Below, piece by piece: positions 24,246-32,216 of a stretch of DNA of 37,906 bases. Each line of letters begins with the position of its first letter. Positions within the stretch are counted from its first letter, which is position 1. The DNA is taken from positions 1 through 37,906 of the forward strand of contig JAPLQE010000032.1 in the NCBI GenBank assembly GCA_026399835.1, read 5' to 3'. This DNA comes from Burkholderiales bacterium (GTDB taxonomy: Bacteria; Pseudomonadota; Gammaproteobacteria; Burkholderiales; Burkholderiaceae_E). The position numbers and the translations under genes were made by a program. The notes under the pieces are model-generated. The model saw nothing but the letters and a program-made list of their open reading frames with translations, was not told where the DNA came from and did no database searches.

Positions 24246-25259
24246 ATGACCCGACCGTTCTTCCGTACCGCGGCCGCCGTTTCGGCCATCACCGCCGTGA
24301 TCGGCGCGGCGCCCGTCGCCGCGCTCGCCCAGACCTGGGAGCCCGCCAAGCCGATCGAGTTCGTCGTGCCCGCGGGCACCGGCGGCGGGGCCGACCAGAT
24401 GGCCCGCTTCATCCAGGGCGTGGCCGCCAAGCACAGCCTCACCAAGCAGCCGATCGTCGTCGTCAACAAGTCCGGCGGCGCGGGCGCCGAGGGCTTCCTC
24501 GCGATGAAGTCGGCCAACGCCGATCCGCACAAGATCGTCATCACGCTGTCGAACCTGTTCACCACGCCGCTGGCGACCGGCGTGCCGTTCAACTGGCGCG
24601 ACCTCACGCCGGTGACCATGCTCGCCCTCGACCAGTTCGTGCTGTGGGTCAACGAGGAGTCGCCGCACAAGACGGCCAAGGCCTACTTCGAGGCGATGAA
24701 GTCCTCGCCGCCCGCCACCTTCAAGATGGGCGGCACCGGCTCCAAGCAGGAGGACCAGATCATCGCGGTGATGATGGAGAAGGCCGCCGGCAAGAAGATG
24801 ACGTACATCCCGTTCAAGGGCGGCGGCGACGTGGCGGTGCAGCTCGTGGGCAAGCACATCGACGCGACCGTGAACAACCCGATCGAGGCCGAGTCGCACT
24901 GGCGCGCGGGCAAGCTGCGTCCGCTGTGCGTGTTCGACAAGGATCGCATGCCGTACAAGGGCAAGCTCACCGAGACGCAGACCTGGAACGACGTGCCGAC
25001 CTGCGTGTCGCAGGGCATCGGGGTCGAGTACCTGATGCTGCGCGGCATCTTCATGGCACCCGGCGTCAAGCCGGAGCAGGTCGCCTACTACAACGGGCTG
25101 TTCGACAAGATCCGTGCGCTGCCCGAGTGGAAGGAGTTCATGGACAAGGGCGCGTTCAAGCAGACCTCGATGAAGGGCCAGGAGTTCTTCGACTGGCTCG
25201 GCAAGAACGAGCAGCTGCACCGCGTGCTGATGAAGGAAGCGGGCTTCATCGCCATGTGA
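24246..25259 (+). CDS. tctC: TctC-type tripartite tricarboxylate transporter binding protein
   Basis: 337-residue periplasmic solute-binding protein of the TTT/Bug family. A signal peptide (FFRTAAAVSAITAVIGAAPV, cleavage after ALA at about 28) precedes WEPAKPIEFVVPAGTGGGADQMAR, the usual beta1 and ligand-loop region. VNKSGGAGAEGFLAM and GTGSKQEDQIIAVMMEKAAG follow. The start at 24246 is 8 bases from the GGAG at 24234-24237, whereas the ATG at 24240 directly abuts that site, so 24246 is preferred. It captures a carboxylate for TctAB; the ligand is unknown. A strong hairpin directly follows the stop. Confidence 0.94.
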   Translation: MTRPFFRTAAAVSAITAVIGAAPVAALAQTWEPAKPIEFVVPAGTGGGADQMARFIQGVAAKHSLTKQPIVVVNKSGGAGAEGFLAMKSANADPHKIVITLSNLFTTPLATGVPFNWRDLTPVTMLALDQFVLWVNEESPHKTAKAYFEAMKSSPPATFKMGGTGSKQEDQIIAVMMEKAAGKKMTYIPFKGGGDVAVQLVGKHIDATVNNPIEAESHWRAGKLRPLCVFDKDRMPYKGKLTETQTWNDVPTCVSQGIGVEYLMLRGIFMAPGVKPEQVAYYNGLFDKIRALPEWKEFMDKGAFKQTSMKGQEFFDWLGKNEQLHRVLMKEAGFIAM

Positions 25260-25264
25260 TCCGC

Positions 25265-25296
25265 GGGGCGCGCGCGCTCGCGCTCGCGTGCGCCCC
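25265..25296 (+). promoter_or_regulatory. 12-bp stem-loop after tctC
   Basis: Arms 25265-25276 and 25285-25296 pair over 12 bp (one G-U) around the loop CTCGCGCT, starting 5 bp after the tctC stop. There is no T run, and the operon continues with tctB after about 94 bp. Such a structure would protect the tctC message 3' end or cause partial termination, so that binding protein outnumbers the membrane subunits. Confidence 0.55.
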
Positions 25297-25389
25297 CTCT
25301 GCCCGGAGCGCGCCCGAGAGCGCGCCCGTCTCCGATATCCGATACGTTCCACCCGACCCGGGCGCCGCGCGCGCCGAGAGAATCCCGAC

Positions 25390-25896
25390 ATGAACGAACC
25401 CTCCGGTACGCCCCAGGACAGCGTTCGCACGCGCTGGCCGGAAGCCGCCGTCGCCGTGCTGCTGCAGGCGATCGCGATCGCCGTCGTCGTCGACAGCATG
25501 CGGGTCGGCGTGGGCTGGGCCGACGACGGTCCGCGTTCGGGCTACTTCCCGTTCATCATCGGCGTGCTGCTGTTCGCGAGCGCGAGCTGGATCCTGGTCT
25601 CGCAGCTGCGGCGCTGGAGCACCGACCACGGCGAGTTCGCCGAGCGCGCGCAGCTGCGCCTGGTGATGCAGATGGCCGTGCCGATCGCGTTCTACATCGC
25701 CGCGATCGCGCTCGTGGGCCTGTACGTCGCATCGACCGCGCTGATCGCCTGGTTCATGGTCCGTCACGGCAAGTACCGCGTGCTGGCGAGCGCCGCGGTC
25801 TCCATCGGCGTGCCGCTGGTCTGCTTCCTCGTCTTCGAACGCTGGTTCCTCGTGCAGCTCCCCAAGGGCCCGCTCGAGGCCGCCTTCGGCCTCTGA
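25390..25896 (+). CDS. tctB: TctB-type small membrane subunit
   Basis: 168 aa with four predicted membrane helices, at about 17-36 (PEAAVAVLLQAIAIAVVVD), 53-70 (FPFIIGVLLFASASWIL), 97-120 and 130-150. The segment DDGPRSGYFPFIIG between helices 1 and 2 is the family hallmark (PxxGxFP-like). TctB is the small integral membrane component that pairs with TctA. It lies 130 bp after tctC and 16 bp before tctA. GAGAG about 10 bases upstream is only a moderate ribosome-binding site. Confidence 0.93.
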   Translation: MNEPSGTPQDSVRTRWPEAAVAVLLQAIAIAVVVDSMRVGVGWADDGPRSGYFPFIIGVLLFASASWILVSQLRRWSTDHGEFAERAQLRLVMQMAVPIAFYIAAIALVGLYVASTALIAWFMVRHGKYRVLASAAVSIGVPLVCFLVFERWFLVQLPKGPLEAAFGL

Positions 25897-25912
25897 GCGC
25901 ACGGAGACCACC

Positions 25913-27442
25913 ATGCAGGAACTCCTCGACCTCGGGCACGGCTTCTCGGTCGCGCTCACGCTGCCGAACATCGGCTTCATGTTCATCGGCATCATCCTCG
26001 GCGTGCTGATCGGCGTGCTGCCGGGCCTGGGCGGCGCCAACGGCGTCGCCATCCTGTTGCCGCTCACGTTCTCGATGAACCCCACGTCGGCGATCATCAT
26101 GCTGTCGTGCATCTACTGGGGGGCGCTGTTCGGCGGGGCGATCACCTCGATCCTGTTCAACATCCCGGGCGAGCCGTGGTCGGTCGCGACGACCTTCGAC
26201 GGCCACCCGATGGCGCAGCAGGGGCGTGCGGCCCAGGCGCTGACGGCGGCCTTCACCTCGTCGTTCGTGGGCGCGCTGTTCGCGGTGCTGCTGATCACCT
26301 TCTCGGCGCCCGTCCTCGCGAAGTTCGCGCTGAAGTTCGGCCCGGCCGAGTTCTTCGCGGTGCAGCTGCTGACCTTCTGCAGCTTCGTCGGGATGAGCAA
26401 GGAGGCGCCCGCCAAGACGCTCGCGGCGATGATGCTCGGTTTCGCGCTCGCCGCGGTCGGCATGGACTCGGTGACCGGCCAGCTGCGGATGACCTACGGC
26501 GTGCCCGAGCTCCTAAAGGGCTTCGACTTCCTGATCGCGGTGATCGGCCTGTTCGGCATCGGCGAGATCCTGCTGACGATGGAGGAGGGGCTGGCGTTCA
26601 AGGGCAAGAGCGCGAAGATCACCTTCAAGGTGGTGCTCGAGACCTGGAAGGAGCTGTTCACGCACTGGCGGCTCTTCCTGCGCTCGACCGCGATCGGCTG
26701 CTGGATGGGCATCACGCCCGGCGGCGCCACGCCCGCCTCGTTCATGAGCTACGGCATGGCGCGCCGCATGTCCAAGCACCCCGACGAGTTCGGCAAGGGG
26801 CGCCTGGAGGGCGTGCTCGCGCCCGAGACCGCGGCGCACGCGGCCGGCACCTCGGCGCTGCTGCCGATGCTCACGCTCGGCATCCCGGGTTCGCCCACCG
26901 CCGCGGTGCTGCTCGGCGGCCTGCTGATCTGGGGCCTGCAGCCCGGCCCGATGCTCTTCATCGAGCAGAAGGACTTCGTCTGGGGCCTGATCGCCTCGAT
27001 GTACCTCGGCAACATCGTCGGCCTGATCGTCGTGCTGACCACCGTGCCCTGGTGGGCCGCGATCCTGCGCATCCCGTTCTCGGTGATCGCGCCGGTGATC
27101 ATCGTGATCTGCGCGATCGGCGCCTACACCGTGCACAGCTCGATGTTCGACGTCGTGATGATGGGCGTCTTCGGGATCGTCGGATACCTGTTCAAGAAGC
27201 TGAAGTATCCTCTCGCCCCGATGGTGCTGGCGCTGGTGCTCGGCGACATGGCCGAGGCGAGCTTCCGCCAGTCGATGCTGCTGTCCGACGGCAGCCTCGG
27301 GATCTTCTGGGCGAATCCGCTCGCGGGCGTGCTGACGACGCTGGCGCTGGTGATGCTGGTGTGGCCGGTGCTCGGCCGCATCAAGGCGATGATGGCCGCG
27401 CCGATGGCGCGTCCGGTCTCTGCGAGAGGACAGGAACGGTGA
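25913..27442 (+). CDS. tctA: TctA-type large permease subunit
   Basis: 509 aa with about twelve membrane helices. Family blocks are GVLPGLGGANGVAILLPLTF, WGALFGGAITSILFNIPGEP, GITPGGATPASFMSYGMAR and PETAAHAAGTSALLPMLTLG followed by IPGSPTAAVLLGGL. This is the main cation-driven carboxylate permease, acting with TctB and the periplasmic TctC. The start has CGGAGA about 8 bases upstream. Its last codons overlap the GTG start of the PanE-family gene by four bases (GTGA), so the two are translationally coupled. Substrate specificity cannot be read from the sequence. Confidence 0.95.
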   Translation: MQELLDLGHGFSVALTLPNIGFMFIGIILGVLIGVLPGLGGANGVAILLPLTFSMNPTSAIIMLSCIYWGALFGGAITSILFNIPGEPWSVATTFDGHPMAQQGRAAQALTAAFTSSFVGALFAVLLITFSAPVLAKFALKFGPAEFFAVQLLTFCSFVGMSKEAPAKTLAAMMLGFALAAVGMDSVTGQLRMTYGVPELLKGFDFLIAVIGLFGIGEILLTMEEGLAFKGKSAKITFKVVLETWKELFTHWRLFLRSTAIGCWMGITPGGATPASFMSYGMARRMSKHPDEFGKGRLEGVLAPETAAHAAGTSALLPMLTLGIPGSPTAAVLLGGLLIWGLQPGPMLFIEQKDFVWGLIASMYLGNIVGLIVVLTTVPWWAAILRIPFSVIAPVIIVICAIGAYTVHSSMFDVVMMGVFGIVGYLFKKLKYPLAPMVLALVLGDMAEASFRQSMLLSDGSLGIFWANPLAGVLTTLALVMLVWPVLGRIKAMMAAPMARPVSARGQER

Positions 27443-28446
27443 AGATCGCAGTCGTCGGCGCGGGGGCCATCGGTGGGTACCTGGGCGCGAAGCTCTCGCT
27501 CGCGGGCGAGCAGGTCACGGTGGTGGCGCGCAACCGCAACCTCGAGGCCATCTCGGCCAACGGCCTGAAGCTGATCCTCGAGGACGGCACCGAGCAGCAT
27601 GCGCCCGAGGTACAGGCGGTGCAGGTGCCGGCCGACGCGGGTCCGCAGGACGTGGTGCTGCTGGCGGTGAAGGCACACCAGGTGATCGACCTGCTGCCGG
27701 CGATGCGCGGTCTCTTCGGGCCGCAGACCATGGTGGTCACGCTGATCAACGGCGTGCCCTGGTGGTACTTCCACAGGCTTGCCGGCCCCTGGGAGGGGCG
27801 GGTGCTCGAGAGCGTCGATCCCGGCGGGCGCATCGCCGCGCAGATCGAGCCCGAGCGCATCATCGGCAGCGTCGTCTATCCGGCCTCGGAGCTGGTCGCG
27901 CCCGGCGTGATCCGGCTGATCGAGGGCAACCGCTTCACGCTCGGCGAGCTCGACGGCTCGCGCAGCGAGCGCATCGACGGCCTGTCGAAGGCGATGATCG
28001 CCGCCGGCTTCAAGGCCCCGGTCTCCAAGGACATCCGCAGCGAGATCTGGGTGAAGCTGTGGGGCAACCTGAGCTTCAACCCGATCTCGGCGCTCACGCA
28101 CGCGACGCTCGAGGACATCTGCCGCTTCGCCCCCACGCGCGCGCTCGCCGCGGCGATGATGACCGAGGCGCAGGCCGTCGGCGAGGCGCTCGGCGTCGAG
28201 TTCAAGGTCTCGCTCGACAAGCGGATCGCCGGAGCCGAGGCGGTCGGCGCGCACAAGACCTCCATGCTGCAGGATGTCGAGCACGGCCGCGCGATCGAGC
28301 TCGAGGCCCTGGTCGGGTCGGTGATCGAGCTCGGGCGGATCGTCGGGCGCTCCACGCCCACCATCGAGGCGGTCTATGCGATGGCGAGCCTGCTGAACCG
28401 CACGCTCGCCGCGCAGAAGGGGCGCTTGGCGGTGCAGGGCAGCTGA
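27439..28446 (+). CDS. PanE-family 2-oxoacid (ketopantoate-like) reductase, GTG start
   Basis: 335 aa. The Rossmann fold starts at once with MKIAVVGAGAIGGYLGAKL (GTG read as Met). LLAVKAHQV, the catalytic-lysine region and KLWGNLSFNPISALT are in the middle; the C-terminal KTSMLQDVEHGRAIELEALVG block is characteristic of the ApbA/PanE family. True PanE reduces 2-dehydropantoate with NADPH, but many bacteria carry several paralogues. Its overlap with tctA argues for a role on the transported acid or a product of it, so I leave the symbol blank. AGGA lies upstream of the GTG at 27439, and no in-frame ATG offers a better start. Confidence 0.88.
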   Translation: MKIAVVGAGAIGGYLGAKLSLAGEQVTVVARNRNLEAISANGLKLILEDGTEQHAPEVQAVQVPADAGPQDVVLLAVKAHQVIDLLPAMRGLFGPQTMVVTLINGVPWWYFHRLAGPWEGRVLESVDPGGRIAAQIEPERIIGSVVYPASELVAPGVIRLIEGNRFTLGELDGSRSERIDGLSKAMIAAGFKAPVSKDIRSEIWVKLWGNLSFNPISALTHATLEDICRFAPTRALAAAMMTEAQAVGEALGVEFKVSLDKRIAGAEAVGAHKTSMLQDVEHGRAIELEALVGSVIELGRIVGRSTPTIEAVYAMASLLNRTLAAQKGRLAVQGS

Positions 28447-28447
28447 G

Positions 28448-28490
28448 CGCGCCGCGCGGGGACCGGCTGCCCGCCGGGCCGCGCGGCGCG
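28448..28490. terminator. 12-bp perfect hairpin between convergent genes
   Basis: Arms 28448-28459 and 28479-28490 (CGCGCCGCGCGG and its exact complement) enclose a 19-nt GC-rich loop. The structure fills the 46-bp gap between the stops of the PanE-family gene and the FAH-family gene. It is symmetrical and could end transcripts from both sides; no T tract is present on either strand. Confidence 0.55.
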
Positions 28491-28492
28491 GC

Positions 28493-29269
28493 TCAGGCGG
28501 GTGCGCCGCCGTAGACGTTGGACAGCGTGCCGATCCCGTCGATCGTCACCTCCACGCGTGCCCCCGGTTTCATCGGCAGCACGCCGACCGAGGTGCCGCA
28601 CAGGATCACGTCGCCCGGCTCCAGGGTCACGTCGTGTGACAGGCGTGCGACCAGCTCGAGCGGCGTGAAGAACATGTCGGCGAGCGGGTAGTTCTGGCGT
28701 TCGCGGCCGTCCACGGTCGTGCGAACGCTGGCCGAGGCGGCGTCGAACGCGGTCTCGATGACCGGACCGACGACGCCGAAGCCGTCGAACCCCTTGGCGC
28801 GGCACCACTGCGGGAACGAGGGGTCCCGGTTCAGCAGCTCGATCGCGGTGACGTCGTTCGCGCAGCTGTAGCCGAGCACGTGGGCGGCGGCGTCGGCTAC
28901 CTCGATGCGTCGGGCACGCCGTCCGATCACGATCGCGAGCTCGCCCTCGTAGGCGACGCGGCCGACTTCGCCGGGCGGCACCGGCACGGTGTCGCGATGG
29001 CCTGCGAGGCTGCTGGTCGCCTTCAGGAACCACAGGGGCTCGGCGGGCCGGCTCCAGCCGTTCTTGGTCGCGGCCGCCCCGAAGTTGTTCCACAGGGCGA
29101 GGATCTTCGAGGGCTGCGTCGCCGGCAGCCAGTCGAGGTCTTCGACGGGCAGGCGGCGCCCGGTGCTCGCATGCTCGCCGAAGGGCGTGCCGGCGACGGT
29201 CTCGGCGTGCTCGCCGTCGAGCAGAGCCCAGGTCTCGGCGCCGCGGTCGCGGCAGCGCAGCCATTTCAT
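28493..29269 (-). CDS. Fumarylacetoacetate hydrolase-family protein
   Basis: 258 aa. The FAH-fold catalytic region begins at SKILALWNNFGAAATKNGW; metal ligands are expected in YEGELAIVIG (Glu-x-Glu) and further on at GFDGFGVVGPVIE, with GDVILCGTSVGV near the C-terminus. The family splits C-C bonds of beta-diketo acids, isomerises or decarboxylates oxo-diacids, or hydrolyses acylpyruvates, in the cytoplasm. The start at the complement of 29267-29269 gives MKWLRCRDRG with GGGAGA eight bases upstream; a longer frame from 29290 is not needed. It is convergent to the PanE-family gene. Its start region folds into a nested stem-loop, suggesting translational control. Confidence 0.9.
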   Translation of the reverse strand: MKWLRCRDRGAETWALLDGEHAETVAGTPFGEHASTGRRLPVEDLDWLPATQPSKILALWNNFGAAATKNGWSRPAEPLWFLKATSSLAGHRDTVPVPPGEVGRVAYEGELAIVIGRRARRIEVADAAAHVLGYSCANDVTAIELLNRDPSFPQWCRAKGFDGFGVVGPVIETAFDAASASVRTTVDGRERQNYPLADMFFTPLELVARLSHDVTLEPGDVILCGTSVGVLPMKPGARVEVTIDGIGTLSNVYGGAPA

Positions 29270-29319
29270 CTGAAGGTCTCCCGCGCGCACCGTGCGCGCG
29301 GCCGAATCGTACCTTCAGA
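29269..29319 (-). promoter_or_regulatory. Nested inverted repeats over the FAH-family start codon
   Basis: Read on the minus strand, TCTGAAGGT (29319-29311) pairs with ACCTTCAGA (29277-29269), whose last A is the A of the ATG. Inside this, CCGCGCGCA (29301-29293) pairs with TGCGCGCGG (29289-29281) around a CGG loop. Both arm sets are perfect, and the ribosome-binding GGGAG (29283-29279) sits at their junction. The inner hairpin may also terminate transcription from prlC and the glutaredoxin-like gene, 10 bp downstream of the outer left arm. Confidence 0.6.
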
Positions 29320-29328
29320 CGCGGGACG

Positions 29329-30003
29329 TCAGAAACGCAGGGCGTTCGCCGAGCGCGGCGGGGGCGGCGGGGGCGGGGCGTCGGCGCGCGCTGCAGCCAC
29401 CGGACGCGTGCGCGCCCGGCGCGCGTCGCCGGCCGCCGGATCGGCCTCGCCGTCGGCGCCCGCGGCGGCCACCGCACGGCCGCCGTCGGCCAGCGGCTTG
29501 GCGGGCATCTGCTTGAACGACGGCGGCAGCATCGAGCTCTTCGGATAGCCGGCCACGTCGAGCAGCTGGTTCCAGCCGCCGGGCTCGAAGCCGACCGAGC
29601 GCTCGCGTCCGACCGACATCGCGGGGAAGCTGTTCTCGGTGAAGCCCGCCTTCCTGAACGAGTCGGCGTCGGCGCTGCTGGAGACGGTCCGCTCGACGAA
29701 GGGCACACCGCGCTTGGCCAGGTGCGTGCGCGCCTGCTGGCAGGGCGTGCAGTCGGGCGTGGTGTACAGCACCACCGGGTACTTGGTCGTCGCGTCGCGC
29801 AGCGCCGCCGGCACGCCGCCGTCGTCGCTGCGGGCGGCGCCCTTCGTGTTCATCACGTGGCCCTCGACGCCGGGCGGCGGCGGCTGGTCGCTGTAGGTGA
29901 CGGCGCCGTTGGGAGCGACCCACTTGTACTGGGCCGCGGCGGGCGCCGCGGCGAGCATCAGGGTCGGAAGCGCGAGGGCGAGGGCGAGTTCAAGCGGCCG
30001 CAT
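29329..30003 (-). CDS. Periplasmic DUF4124-glutaredoxin-like protein
   Basis: 224 aa. A signal peptide (LELALALALPTLMLAAAPAAA, cleaved near residue 24) is followed by a DUF4124 segment (QYKWVAPNGAVTYSDQPPPPG). After that comes a thioredoxin-fold glutaredoxin-like domain: PVVLYTTPDCTPCQQAR with Cys85 and Cys88 in a CTPC redox motif, FVERTVSSSADADSF and the cis-Pro turn NSFPAMSVG. The last 50 residues are a Pro/Ala/Arg-rich tail ending in a run of eight prolines and SANALRF. Probable role: periplasmic thiol-disulfide exchange. The gene overlaps the end of prlC by 14 bp, with AGGAGA eight bases before its ATG inside prlC, so the two are coupled. Confidence 0.87.
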   Translation of the reverse strand: MRPLELALALALPTLMLAAAPAAAQYKWVAPNGAVTYSDQPPPPGVEGHVMNTKGAARSDDGGVPAALRDATTKYPVVLYTTPDCTPCQQARTHLAKRGVPFVERTVSSSADADSFRKAGFTENSFPAMSVGRERSVGFEPGGWNQLLDVAGYPKSSMLPPSFKQMPAKPLADGGRAVAAAGADGEADPAAGDARRARTRPVAAARADAPPPPPPPRSANALRF

Positions 30004-32116
30004 GGGAGGTCTCCTGGACCATCCCATTGTGTCGGAGCAGGGCGTCGATGGTGGGGGCTCGACCTCTGAACGCCCGGAACGAGTCGATGGCCGGTCGGCT
30101 GCCGCCCACCGACAGGATCTCGTCGAGGAAGCGCCGGCCGGTGTCCGGGTTGAACACGCCTTCTTCCTCGAACGCCGCATAGCAGTCGGCCGACAGCACT
30201 TCGGCCCACTTGTAGCTGTAGTAGCCCGCGGCGTAGCCGCCCGCGAAGATGTGCGAGAAGCTGTTCTGGAAGCGGTTGAAGTCCGGCGGCACCAGGACCG
30301 CGACTTCGCTGCGGACCTCGTCGAGCAGCTGCTGCACCGTGCGCTCGCCCGTCCCGTCGCCGTCGGCGAACTCCGAATGCAGCCGCATGTCGAACAGCGA
30401 GAACTCCACCTGGCGCAGCGTCTGCATGCCGCTCTGGAAGTTCTTGGCAGCCAGCATCCTGTCGAAGAGGGCGCGCGGCAGCGGTGCGCCGGCGTCGACA
30501 TGTGCGCTCATCGTGCTGACGATGTCCCATTCCCAGCAGAAGTTCTCCATGAACTGGCTGGGCAGCTCGACCGCGTCCCACTCCACGCCCGAGATGCCCG
30601 AGACGCCGAGCTCGTCGACGCGGGTGAGCATGTGGTGCAGCCCGTGGCCGAACTCGTGGAAGAGCGTGATCACGTCGTCGTGGGTGAGCAGCGCGGGCTT
30701 GTCGCCGACGGGCGACTGCACGTTGCAGACCAGGTAGGCCACCGGTGTCTGCGCGCCGCCCTGCAGGCGCTTGCGGCCGCGCGCGTCGTTCATCCAGGCG
30801 CCGGGACGCTTGCTCGGGCGCGCGTACATGTCGAGGTAGAACTGGCCGATCAGGTGGCCCGCGCGCTCGATGCGGTAGAAGCGCACGTCGGGATGCCAGG
30901 TCTCGGCGGCGTCGGGCGCGAGCTTCACGTCGAACAGCCGCTCGATCAGGCCGAAGAGGCCGTCGAGCACGCGCGGCAGCTGGAAGTACTGCTTGACCTC
31001 GTTGTCGGAGAACGCATAGCGCGCTTCCTTGAGCTTCTCGCTGGCGAACGGGATGTCCCACGCGGCGAGCGGCTCGAGGCCGAGCGTGTCCTTGGCGAAG
31101 GCGCGCAGCTCGGCCATGTCGCGCTGCGCGGAGGGCCTGGCGCGAGCGGCCAGGTCGCGCAGGAACTCGACGACCTGCTTCGGTGAATCGGCCATCTTCG
31201 CGACCAGCGAGACGTCGGCGAAGCTCGGGTAGCCGAGCAGGCGGGCCTCCTCGGCACGCAGCGCGAGCGTCTCGTCGATGATCGGGCCGTTGTCCTGCGC
31301 CGCGTCGGCGCCGAGCTCCGAGGCGCGGGTGACGTAGGCGCGGTACAGCGCCTCGCGCAGCGAGCGGTCCTCGCCGTACTGCATCACCGGGAAGTAGGAG
31401 GGGAACTGCAGACTGAAGCGCCAGCCGGCGACGCCCGCGCGCTCGGCCTCCTGGCGCGCGGCCTGGCGCGCGTCCTCGGGCAGGCCGGCCAGGCGGGCCT
31501 CGTCGGTGACGTCGAGCGTGAACGCCTTGGTCGCGTCGAGCACGTTCTCGCTGAACTTCTGGTTGAGCGCAGCGCCCCGCTCCTGGATCTCGGCGAAGCG
31601 CTCGCGGGCCGGCGACACCAGCTCGGCGCCGCCCAGCCGGAAGCCGCGGATCGCATGCTCGACGATGCGCTTGCGGGCTGCCGACAGCGTCGCGAACTCG
31701 GCGGAGGACTGCAGCGCCTTGTACTTCGCGAACAGCGCTGCGTTCTGGCCGAGCGCCGTCCAGAACTCGGTGGCGCGCGGCAGGTTCTCGTTGTAGACCG
31801 CCCGCAGCTCGGGCGTGTCGGCCACCGAGTTCAGGTGCCCGACCACGCCCCAGACCCGGCCCAGGCGCTCGGTGGCGTCCTCGAGCGGCTGCACGAAGTC
31901 GGTCCAGGTCGCCGGGGTGGACGCCGACTCGGCGTGCTCGACCGCCGTGCGCGCCTCGGCCAGCGCCACGTCGAGCGCGGGCGTGACCAGGGCGGGCTCG
32001 AAGGCGGCGAACCGCGGCAGGCCGGAGAAGTCGAGCAGCGGGTTGGGCGAGGCGGTGGGGGCGGCGGTGCGGGCGGTGTCGGTCATGTCGGTGGGTCGGG
32101 TGCGTGCGTCGGACAT
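29990..32116 (-). CDS. prlC: Oligopeptidase A (M3 family zinc peptidase)
   Basis: 708 aa. The zinc site is HEFGHGLHH with His487, Glu488 and His491, and the third ligand follows in SGVEWDAVELPSQFMENF. Upstream is the M3 body (YRAYVTRASELG, FAKDTLGLEPLAAWDI); downstream is the C-terminal substrate-binding part (FSHIFAGGYAAGYYSYKWAEVLSADCYAAF). It degrades free signal peptides and other oligopeptides in the cytoplasm. The first ATG is used; a second one at codon 11 would begin MTDTARTAAP, and neither has a convincing ribosome-binding site. It lies 100 bp after folD on the same strand and overlaps the glutaredoxin-like gene. Confidence 0.96.
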   Translation of the reverse strand: MSDARTRPTDMTDTARTAAPTASPNPLLDFSGLPRFAAFEPALVTPALDVALAEARTAVEHAESASTPATWTDFVQPLEDATERLGRVWGVVGHLNSVADTPELRAVYNENLPRATEFWTALGQNAALFAKYKALQSSAEFATLSAARKRIVEHAIRGFRLGGAELVSPARERFAEIQERGAALNQKFSENVLDATKAFTLDVTDEARLAGLPEDARQAARQEAERAGVAGWRFSLQFPSYFPVMQYGEDRSLREALYRAYVTRASELGADAAQDNGPIIDETLALRAEEARLLGYPSFADVSLVAKMADSPKQVVEFLRDLAARARPSAQRDMAELRAFAKDTLGLEPLAAWDIPFASEKLKEARYAFSDNEVKQYFQLPRVLDGLFGLIERLFDVKLAPDAAETWHPDVRFYRIERAGHLIGQFYLDMYARPSKRPGAWMNDARGRKRLQGGAQTPVAYLVCNVQSPVGDKPALLTHDDVITLFHEFGHGLHHMLTRVDELGVSGISGVEWDAVELPSQFMENFCWEWDIVSTMSAHVDAGAPLPRALFDRMLAAKNFQSGMQTLRQVEFSLFDMRLHSEFADGDGTGERTVQQLLDEVRSEVAVLVPPDFNRFQNSFSHIFAGGYAAGYYSYKWAEVLSADCYAAFEEEGVFNPDTGRRFLDEILSVGGSRPAIDSFRAFRGRAPTIDALLRHNGMVQETSHAAA

Positions 32117-32216
32117 GACGCGGATTGTCGCGCGGCTCGCGTGGCCGCGCCTTCATCGGGGTTACAGGGGGGGCCGCATCGGCCGATCGGGGCCGACCGG
32201 CGGCCCGCGGGGCGGG

